Of a stretch of DNA of 12,094 nt, positions 5,596 to 12,094 are shown one piece after another. The translations under genes were made by a program, and so were the position numbers. Within the stretch, counting starts at the first letter, position 1. Every line of letters starts with the position of its first letter. The notes below the pieces were generated by a model. That model saw only the letters and a program-made list of their open reading frames with translations. It searched no databases and was not told the origin of the DNA. The stretch is from Pseudobutyrivibrio sp. (GTDB lineage Bacteria > Bacillota_A > Clostridia > Lachnospirales > Lachnospiraceae): NCBI GenBank assembly GCA_024691465.1, contig JAILNO010000159.1, positions 1 through 12,094 of the forward strand, written 5' to 3'.

Positions 5596-8052
5596 ATGGC
5601 ACAGAAAATATACTTAGACAGGAAATGGAGATTCAACGAACAATTTTCAGAGGAAATGATTTCAGAGCCTATGGAGAATAGCACTCTTATCAATATTCCT
5701 CACACTGTAAAAGAGACTCCATTTTCATATTTTGATGAGAGCATATATCAAATGGTAAGTGCTTATCAGAAGAGTATTTTTGCTCCTGCTCAATGGGAGT
5801 CAAGAGTAATAATACTTACCTTTGAAGGCGTGGGTCATAGTTGTGATGTGTATATTAATGGCAAGCACCTTAAGCACCATGACTGTGGATATACTGCTTT
5901 TTCTATTGATGTAAGTAGTTATTTAAAGTACGGAGAAGAGAATCTTATCACCGTCAGGGTAGATTCGCGTGAGACACTTAATCAGCCTCCATTTGGTTAT
6001 GTGGTTGATTATATGACTTTCGGAGGTATATACAGGGATGTCTATTTTGAAGTTAAGGACAAGCTTCATTTTGTTGACCTGTTTTATCAACCATCACTTT
6101 TAGAGCGCATTTCTACTAATAAGCGTACCGTCAAGCAGATTAAGATGATGAAGGTGCAGGGTATATTGAAGACCCAGTGTTACCTTTCTCGGGATGTATA
6201 TGATTTAGCTGTGGATGAGCATGTATTTGTTAGGCAATATATCGATGGAGATCTTATTCTCTCACAGCCTGTAGGTGGTCTCGAGGAGTACATGGATGGT
6301 TATATTCTTAATATTAATACTGCGCCTATTAAGGTTAAATTATGGGATATTGAGAGCCCTAGCCTATACACTGTTAAGACACAGTTGGTTCTAGATGATG
6401 CAGTTGTGGACGAGTGGGAAGGCACAGTGGGCTTCAGGAGTTCTGAGTTTAGGAAGAATGGTTATTATCTCAATGGCCGCAAGGTTAAGTTAAGAGGACT
6501 TAATAGACATCAGTCTTATCCATATGTGGGTTACGCTATGCCAGAATCTATGCAGAGACTAGATGCTAAGATTCTGAAGGAAGAGCTGGCACTTAATGCG
6601 GTTCGCACTTCGCATTATCCTCAGTCACAATACTTTATTGATGAGTGTGATAAGCTGGGGCTTCTGGTTTTTACTGAGATACCAGGTTGGCAGCATATTG
6701 GCAATAGCCAGTGGAAGGATATTGCTGTTGATAACACTAGAGATATGGTAATCCAGTATAGGAACCATCCATCGATTATACTGTGGGGTGTTCGTATCAA
6801 TGAATCAGCTGATGATGACGAGTTCTATACCAGAACTAATGTAGTTGCTCATGAGCTGGACCCTACCAGACCTACAGGCGGCGTTAGAGCACACGCTAAG
6901 AGCTCTTTACTTGAAGATGTGTACACGTACAATGACTTTACTCATTCGGGAGATAATAAGGGGTGCTCTAGCAAGGGAGATATTACTTCTGAGGATGACA
7001 AGCCTTATCTTGTCAGTGAGTACAATGGTCATATGTATCCAACCAAGCCATACGACACAGAAGAACACAGGCAGGAGCACGCCATCCGCCATGCCAATGT
7101 ACTGGATGCGATTGCAGGTGAAAGTGATATAGCAGGTTCCTTTGGTTGGTGCATGTTTGATTACAATACTCACAAGGATTTCGGTTCTGGTGATAGGATT
7201 TGTTACCACGGAGTAATGGATATGTACAGGAACCCTAAGTTGGCCGCAGCTGTATACTCAGCTTATACAGAAAGTGATGTGGTTCTAGAGGTAACCACAA
7301 GCTTTGATATAGGTGAGCATCCAGCATGTAACAGGGGCAAGTCTTACATTATTACTAATGCAGATTCTGTAAAGATGTATAAGAATAACGAGCTTATCAA
7401 GGAGTACTTCCCAAGTGATAGCTCTTATCAGAATATGAAGCATGGCCCAATTCTCATCGATGATTTCGTAGGAGATGCAGTCGAGAGGGATGGTGATTAC
7501 ACCAAGGGACAGGCTAAGCTTATTAAGAAGGCATTGAATGAGGTTACGCTTAAGGGATTTAAGATTACACCTTCACTTGCCTGGTTAGCATTTAGATTGG
7601 TTGTTTTCCATCATGTTAGTCCTAGTAAGGCAGTTCCTATCTACAATAAGTTCATAGGAGACTGGGGTGGAGAATCACGTGAGTATAAGTTCGAAGCCAT
7701 AAAGGATGGTCAGGTAGCTAAGACCGTAGTGAAGGCTGCTGCTAAGAAGCCATATATTAAGACTAATGTCAGTCATACACTACTTACTGAAATACATACT
7801 TATGATGTGACCAACGTCAGAATTAAGATAGTAGACCAAAATGACAATCAGCTATATTTCTTTAGTCAACCTATTTCATTAGAAATAGAGGGACCATTTG
7901 AGATAATTGGACCTAAGACTATTTCGTCAGCCGGCGGAGTAGCGGGAGTCTATATTAAATCTATCGGTGAGGATGGTGACGGTAAGCTTACCATTAGCAG
8001 TGATGGATTAGCACCAGTTTCGATTAGCCTATCGGCAGAGTGCTTAGTATAA
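5596..8052 (+). CDS. glycoside hydrolase family 2, beta-galactosidase-like
   Basis: A cytosolic retaining glycosidase, 818 aa, without signal peptide. Layout: N-terminal jelly-roll sugar-binding domain (about 1-165), Ig-like sandwich (about 205-290), TIM barrel (about 295-590), and C-terminal Ig-like domains (about 650-818). Barrel landmarks: LNRHQ (302-306), RTSHYP (337-342), acid/base Glu E403 in GVRINES, and nucleophile Glu E475 in LVSEYNGH. Both catalytic residues are present, so the enzyme should be active. The GSGDRICYHGV region, where beta-glucuronidases carry N-x-K, lacks that signature, which favours a galactosidase or related activity; beta-xylosidase, mannosidase or other GH2 activities cannot be excluded. 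The start abuts the tetR stop, with AAAGGA (5583-5588) inside the end of tetR as its ribosome site. The GPH symporter and GH36 downstream support a galactoside substrate. Confidence 0.88.
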   Translation: MAQKIYLDRKWRFNEQFSEEMISEPMENSTLINIPHTVKETPFSYFDESIYQMVSAYQKSIFAPAQWESRVIILTFEGVGHSCDVYINGKHLKHHDCGYTAFSIDVSSYLKYGEENLITVRVDSRETLNQPPFGYVVDYMTFGGIYRDVYFEVKDKLHFVDLFYQPSLLERISTNKRTVKQIKMMKVQGILKTQCYLSRDVYDLAVDEHVFVRQYIDGDLILSQPVGGLEEYMDGYILNINTAPIKVKLWDIESPSLYTVKTQLVLDDAVVDEWEGTVGFRSSEFRKNGYYLNGRKVKLRGLNRHQSYPYVGYAMPESMQRLDAKILKEELALNAVRTSHYPQSQYFIDECDKLGLLVFTEIPGWQHIGNSQWKDIAVDNTRDMVIQYRNHPSIILWGVRINESADDDEFYTRTNVVAHELDPTRPTGGVRAHAKSSLLEDVYTYNDFTHSGDNKGCSSKGDITSEDDKPYLVSEYNGHMYPTKPYDTEEHRQEHAIRHANVLDAIAGESDIAGSFGWCMFDYNTHKDFGSGDRICYHGVMDMYRNPKLAAAVYSAYTESDVVLEVTTSFDIGEHPACNRGKSYIITNADSVKMYKNNELIKEYFPSDSSYQNMKHGPILIDDFVGDAVERDGDYTKGQAKLIKKALNEVTLKGFKITPSLAWLAFRLVVFHHVSPSKAVPIYNKFIGDWGGESREYKFEAIKDGQVAKTVVKAAAKKPYIKTNVSHTLLTEIHTYDVTNVRIKIVDQNDNQLYFFSQPISLEIEGPFEIIGPKTISSAGGVAGVYIKSIGEDGDGKLTISSDGLAPVSISLSAECLV

Positions 8053-8081
8053 ATAATCTATAAGAGGGTGAGGTAATAATA

Positions 8082-9542
8082 ATGGATAGAAGTAAGGTTA
8101 TTTTTGGTAATGTCATTTCTGACAAAGATTACAAAAAAGCTTGCAAAACTAAGGCTAAGAATATCAAGAAGTATGGTGATGATTCTAATAGAGATTACAA
8201 TATAGTAATTCAAAAGAACCAGCATATAGGAGAATCCTTAGGGGTATATGATGTGCTTCTTAAGGATGGTGCAAGCTCTAATGAATTCGACGTTAATAAG
8301 GGCATTATCGTTGGAAATATACGAATGGGTTTCGGTCATTATCGTATATCTATGGCTATGGCATCAGCAGCTAAGTCTATGGGCTACACTCCTTACTGGA
8401 TGGATCTGAATGGTTATCCACAGACTACCTGTACTAAGGTAATTAGTGCTCAGAATGATTTATATTCTCTGGGATCTAGATTATCTAAGAACAAGCTGTT
8501 TAACAAGTTCGTGTGGGAACCTATGAACTATGAGGGCTTTAGGAAGCTTTCTTACAATTCATCAGATCAGAAGAACGCAGAGCTTATGGCTACTGTATAT
8601 AAGAATGTTCCTAAAGATATTCCAGTGGTAGGTACTCATGCTTGGCCTGCACAGGCCGCGGTACATGCTGGTATGAAGTATGTAGTTAATGCCATTCCAG
8701 ACAATTGGCCTATGGCTCTTCACTTCGCAGAGGGTGCCGTACACGCTATCCAGTGTAAGAATGCATACATGGGTTACAGGATATGTAATGGTATGGCAAA
8801 GGATGCTGTATGCAAACCTATGCCTAATGATTCTTTAGTATATACAGGTCACTACATTGACCATGAGTTAGTCTCTAATATAGAGGTAGATTGTGACATG
8901 CGTATGGAGAGGAAGAGAAGCGGTAAGCCTATGCGCTTCTTACTTACCATAGGTGGTGCAGGTGCCCAGAAAGAGATATTTGCTGCAATCATCAAGTATC
9001 TTCTTCCTGACATTAAGTCCAACAGGGCTGCATTATATGTCAATGTAGGTGATTACAAGAATGTGTGGGATGACTTGTTAGAGGAGATTCCACAGATGAA
9101 GGATGTTTGCACAGAGCATTTCAATGAGTTCGATGCAACCACCAGATTTGCCATAGAGGCTCTCACAGGAGATGTTACAGGTATCCATGGATTCTACCAT
9201 GAGAATATATTTGAGGCTGTATATTGCACTAATTTACTCATGAGAAGCTGTGATGTGCTTGTTACCAAGCCATCAGAGTTGGCTTTCTATCCAGTTCCTA
9301 AGCTCTTCATTAAGAGAGTTGGTAAGCATGAGATGTGGGGCGCTATTCATTCCGCTGAGATGGGAGATGGTACTTTAGAGTGCAGAGACATTCCACATAC
9401 ACTGCAGATGATTGATCTGTTTATGCAGGATGATAAGCTGCTTACAGAGATGTGCGAGAGTATTAAGGTTAATAAAACAATTGGCTTGTATGACGGTGCT
9501 TATAAGGTCGTAGAGCTAGCCATGGGGTTAAAGAATAATTAA
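8082..9542 (+). CDS. GT-B glycosyltransferase-like protein of unknown function
   Basis: A 486-aa soluble protein that I do not recognise as a named family. Its layout resembles GT-B enzymes of the MurG/MGDG-synthase (GT28-like) type. The N-terminal domain has a glycine-rich loop followed by a helix, GNIRMGFGHYRISMAMASAA (78-97), then YWMDLNG (105-111). A GTHAWPAQAAVHAG segment (184-197) resembles the nucleotide-free domain's later strands. The C-terminal domain opens with FLLTIGGAGAQKE (286-298) and later has SCDVLVTKPSELAFYPVP (389-406), like the CD-x(2-3)-K-P/G-x-S/T-E donor-site stretch of GT28 proteins. The first 70 residues are a lysine-rich extension. It is 29 bases after the GH2 gene with GGTGAGG (8067-8073) as the ribosome site, and 20 bases before the symporter, so it is cotranscribed with them. 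A sugar-nucleotide transferase, epimerase or phosphorylase-like role is possible; the fold assignment is inference. Confidence 0.7.
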   Translation: MDRSKVIFGNVISDKDYKKACKTKAKNIKKYGDDSNRDYNIVIQKNQHIGESLGVYDVLLKDGASSNEFDVNKGIIVGNIRMGFGHYRISMAMASAAKSMGYTPYWMDLNGYPQTTCTKVISAQNDLYSLGSRLSKNKLFNKFVWEPMNYEGFRKLSYNSSDQKNAELMATVYKNVPKDIPVVGTHAWPAQAAVHAGMKYVVNAIPDNWPMALHFAEGAVHAIQCKNAYMGYRICNGMAKDAVCKPMPNDSLVYTGHYIDHELVSNIEVDCDMRMERKRSGKPMRFLLTIGGAGAQKEIFAAIIKYLLPDIKSNRAALYVNVGDYKNVWDDLLEEIPQMKDVCTEHFNEFDATTRFAIEALTGDVTGIHGFYHENIFEAVYCTNLLMRSCDVLVTKPSELAFYPVPKLFIKRVGKHEMWGAIHSAEMGDGTLECRDIPHTLQMIDLFMQDDKLLTEMCESIKVNKTIGLYDGAYKVVELAMGLKNN

Positions 9543-9562
9543 TAATTAGGAGGAGTTTTATA

Positions 9563-11377
9563 ATGTCAGAGAAGAGAAGTTTGTCAGGAGCAGAGAAGTT
9601 TGCTTATGGCATTGGAGCGGTTGGAAAGGATATGGTATATATGCTTTCCGCTTCATATATTTTGTATTACTATCAGGATATTCTTGGTATAGAGGCTTGG
9701 ATAATGGGTATTATCCTTTTGATTGCCAGAGTATTCGACGCCTTTAATGATCCTATTATGGGTGTGATAGTTGCAAAGACCAAGACTCGATGGGGTAAGT
9801 TTAGACCATGGTTATTCATTGGTACAATAACTAATGCGATTATCTTATATTTAATGTTCTCATGTCCACCTAGCCTTAGTGGCAAAGGACTTATTGCTTA
9901 TGCGGCAGTATTCTATATCATCTGGGGTGTTACATACACCATGATGGATATTCCTTACTGGTCAATGGTACCAGCCTTCACAGAGGGTGGTAAGGAGAGA
10001 GAGAATCTCTCAGCACTTGCTCGTTCTTGTGCAGGCGTTGGTTCAGCCATCGTTACAATTGTTACTGTTATGGCTGTTTCATCTATTGGTACAGCTGTTA
10101 ATAATAGCAGTAATACTAATGTTACTGTAGGCTATGATAATGTTCAGGCATATGTAATAGAAATGGATGAGGCAGGGGTAGCTACTAGCAATATCCTAGA
10201 GCTTACCACTCCAGCTACAGTTAATGTAACTGCAGATAATTCAGAGATAGGGGATAATACATCAGCGCTATCATTCAATGAGAATAACACTAAGTTTACA
10301 GTGACTATTGGCGATAAGACATTTAACAATGACAATTGTGAGATGGACTTTACCAAGGATGCAGGAGAAAGTTACGAAGTAGCGGTTGCTATATATGTAT
10401 CAGCTGCAGATTATGCCGATATTTCAGAGGCTACTACATGCACTGCTGATCTTACTTCTACTAAGCAGGTTGAGAGATATGGTTTCAAGTATTTCTCTCT
10501 TATCATAGCTATATTATTCGTCGCTTTTATCACAATTACATGTGTGGTTATTAAGGAGAAGTCTACTGTTGATGTTAAGACTCCTGGTGTGGGAGAGATG
10601 TTCAAGTCTCTCATTATGAATGATCAGGCTATGACCATGGTTATTACTATTGTGCTTGTTAATTCAGCTACGTATATTACTTCTAATCTGCTTATCTACT
10701 TCTTTAAGTATGATTTAGCAGGAGCTAATTGGGAGGCTAATTACACATTATTCAATACATTTGCAGGTGGTATACAGATTATTGCCATGATGATTTTCTT
10801 CCCAATTCTTAGGAAGTTCTTCAATACCATGAAGATATTTGATATCTGTATTCTTTCAGGTATCGTAGGTTATATCGTATTACTTTGCATGGCTTTAGGT
10901 GGAGTAGGAACAGTTTATCCATTCTTGTTACCAGGTTTCTTAATTATGGCGGCTGTTGGTATACTTAATGTAATCGTTACAGTTTTCCTTGCTAATACTG
11001 TTGATTATGGCGAGCTTAAGAACGGCAGAAGAGATGAGTCTGTTATATTCTCAATGCAGACATTTGTTGTTAAGCTTGCTTCAGGTGTAGCTGCACTTAT
11101 TGCATCTATTGCACTTTCAGTATTCCATATCAGTGATTCAAGCTCAGCTGTCAAGGCAGTAGATGGCAGTGTGGTAAAGGGACTCAAGGAGATGCTTTCA
11201 CAGATTGCAAGTAAGGGTGCTGCTGTGGTATCTAATAATGATATAGTAGGTCTTAGACTTACTATGACACTTGCTCCAATATTCGTTCTTATTATTGCTT
11301 TTGCAATTTTCAAATCTAAGTATATTCTTACAGACGAGAAGCTTGCTGAGATTTCAGATAAGTTACATAACTGCTAA
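9563..11377 (+). CDS. GPH-family sugar:cation symporter with extracellular insertion
   Basis: A 604-aa inner-membrane permease of the glycoside-pentoside-hexuronide family (MelB/LacS/UidB relatives), taking up oligosaccharides or glycosides with Na+ or H+. Family marks: SGAEKFAYGIGAVGKD (8-23), RVFDAFNDPIMG (56-67) with D59 and D63 matching the cation-site acids of MelB, KTRWGKFRPW (74-83), ERENLSALARS (145-155), and ANTVDYGELKNGRRDES (477-493). Relatives are usually 450-500 aa. The excess is a polar segment at about 175-300 between predicted helices 5 and 6, and a second loop at about 524-563 before the last helix. Both fall on the outer face if the N-terminus is inside. AGGAGG (9548-9553) precedes the ATG by nine bases. 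The operon context points to galactosides, but substrate is not readable from sequence. Confidence 0.92.
   Translation: MSEKRSLSGAEKFAYGIGAVGKDMVYMLSASYILYYYQDILGIEAWIMGIILLIARVFDAFNDPIMGVIVAKTKTRWGKFRPWLFIGTITNAIILYLMFSCPPSLSGKGLIAYAAVFYIIWGVTYTMMDIPYWSMVPAFTEGGKERENLSALARSCAGVGSAIVTIVTVMAVSSIGTAVNNSSNTNVTVGYDNVQAYVIEMDEAGVATSNILELTTPATVNVTADNSEIGDNTSALSFNENNTKFTVTIGDKTFNNDNCEMDFTKDAGESYEVAVAIYVSAADYADISEATTCTADLTSTKQVERYGFKYFSLIIAILFVAFITITCVVIKEKSTVDVKTPGVGEMFKSLIMNDQAMTMVITIVLVNSATYITSNLLIYFFKYDLAGANWEANYTLFNTFAGGIQIIAMMIFFPILRKFFNTMKIFDICILSGIVGYIVLLCMALGGVGTVYPFLLPGFLIMAAVGILNVIVTVFLANTVDYGELKNGRRDESVIFSMQTFVVKLASGVAALIASIALSVFHISDSSSAVKAVDGSVVKGLKEMLSQIASKGAAVVSNNDIVGLRLTMTLAPIFVLIIAFAIFKSKYILTDEKLAEISDKLHNC
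10085..10462 (+). other. 125-residue extracellular domain inserted in the symporter
   Basis: Residues about 175-300 of the GPH symporter form an in-frame polar block rich in Asn, Thr, Ser and Asp with alternating short hydrophobic stretches, as in a beta-sandwich. It contains two cysteines, C259 and C293, the only pair in the block. Normal family members connect helices 5 and 6 with a short loop. Reading frame and codon use run through unchanged, so this is a domain and not an assembly error. Confidence 0.75.
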
Positions 11378-11395
11378 TTAATAGGAGATATTATT

Positions 11396-12094
11396 ATGAT
11401 CAAAGCTGATGGTAAGGTATTCTACTTAAATACCAAGAACACTACATACGCTTTTCGCGTAATGGAGACAGGGCAGCTGGAACATATGTATTACGGAAGG
11501 CTCATCCATGCAGATGAGCCATCTGTGCTTATGGAGAAGCGTGCTTTTGCACCAGGTAATACTGTTACCTATGATGCTAATCATCCTGAGCTTACTCTTG
11601 AGGATGCGAGAATGGAGCTTTCTACTATTGGTAAGGGTGATTTCAGGGAGCCTATGATTGAGGCTATTTGTGCTGATGGTAGCAGCACCCTTGACTTCAT
11701 ATATGATTCATTCGAAGTAGAAAAGGGCAAGCTGCCCCTTAAGAATCTGCCTAGTTCCTATGATGAGGATGGGGTAGTAGAGACATTACATGTCACCTGT
11801 AAGGACAGGAATCACGGGTTTACTGTGATTCTTTCATATAGTGTGTTCGAAGATTGCGATGTGATTACCCGCAATGCTAAGTTTATTAACAGCTCTAAGG
11901 AGTCTGTGAAGCTTACACGTATGCTTTCTATGGTTCTTGACTATGATCATCCCAATATGAAGATTACTTCATTCCATGGTGGATGGACCAGAGAGATGAA
12001 CAGAAGTGACGTAATACTGCCGGCTGGTAAGTACGTTAATTCTTCTTTTACAGGCACCAGTTCCAATAGGTGCAATCCTTTCTTCATGATTTCC
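11396..12094 (+). CDS. GH36 alpha-galactosidase, N-terminal part (cut by window end)
   Basis: An open reading frame of 233 codons that runs off the right edge. It starts at the ATG following AGGAG (11383-11387, eight-base spacing), 18 bases after the symporter stop. The visible part is the N-terminal beta-supersandwich of family GH36: YYGRLI (32-37), the GKGDFREP stretch (79-86) that matches the YGTGDFREP-type family motif, and FHGGWTRE (193-200), like SF(D/N)GAWARE of known alpha-galactosidases. The TIM barrel with the two catalytic Asp residues lies beyond the window, so activity cannot be judged. Full-length relatives are about 700-750 aa, implying some 500 residues outside. It has no signal peptide. 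In context it would remove terminal alpha-galactose from imported raffinose-type or galactomannan-derived sugars. Confidence 0.85.
   Translation, partial: MIKADGKVFYLNTKNTTYAFRVMETGQLEHMYYGRLIHADEPSVLMEKRAFAPGNTVTYDANHPELTLEDARMELSTIGKGDFREPMIEAICADGSSTLDFIYDSFEVEKGKLPLKNLPSSYDEDGVVETLHVTCKDRNHGFTVILSYSVFEDCDVITRNAKFINSSKESVKLTRMLSMVLDYDHPNMKITSFHGGWTREMNRSDVILPAGKYVNSSFTGTSSNRCNPFFMIS

Noticed and set aside
5596..8052. Beta-glucuronidase assignment suggested by the uid-like gene order
   Set aside because: The N-x-K signature is absent from the GSGDRICYHGV region, and the linked GH36 points to galactosides.

Overview
The window looks like chromosomal DNA from a low-GC, strictly anaerobic Firmicute, most probably a Lachnospiraceae gut or rumen bacterium (Butyrivibrio/Roseburia/Pseudobutyrivibrio type). 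The reasons are the AT-rich composition, strong AGGAGG-type ribosome binding sites, a linked NfnAB-type transhydrogenase, paired COG0523 GTPases, and a TetR-GH2-GPH-GH36 glycoside-use locus. The genus is inferred from style and not proven. I see no mobile element, rRNA, tRNA or CRISPR array.

Region 1 (1-2231) holds two consecutive G3E/CobW-like GTPases ending at a strong intrinsic terminator. The first is a classical metal-chaperone type with a GCICC motif and a long His-rich linker made of 12-residue repeats. The second lacks the CxCC motif and carries a C-terminal domain that resembles the end of YcgQ/DUF1980 (TIGR03943) proteins. Together they suggest metal (probably zinc) allocation.

Region 2 (2249-4638) is a two-gene operon for an NfnAB-type ferredoxin-NADP oxidoreductase, which links NADH, NADPH and ferredoxin pools. 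It has its own promoter, embedded in three AACACT/AGTGTT elements, and its own terminator.

Region 3 (4639-5034) looks like a 435-base gap between long genes but is fully structured. It holds a self-contained minus-strand minigene (promoter, ideal ribosome binding site, 41-codon aromatic-rich ORF, terminator), a divergent promoter for the next operon, a perfect 10-bp inverted repeat around that promoter's -10, and a cre-like site between the two promoters.

Region 4 (5035-12094) is a probable sugar-utilisation operon with very tight spacing: TetR regulator, GH2 beta-galactosidase-like enzyme, an unrecognised protein with GT-B glycosyltransferase-like motifs, a GPH-family sugar:cation symporter with an unusual ~125-residue extracellular insertion, and a GH36 alpha-galactosidase cut by the window end. 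The symporter would import a short galactoside that the two glycosidases split in the cytoplasm. The TetR-GH2-GPH order recalls the E. coli uidRAB (gus) operon, although the GH2 lacks the glucuronidase N-x-K signature. The least explained items are the 41-aa minigene, the GT-B-like protein inside a catabolic operon, and the insertion in the symporter.
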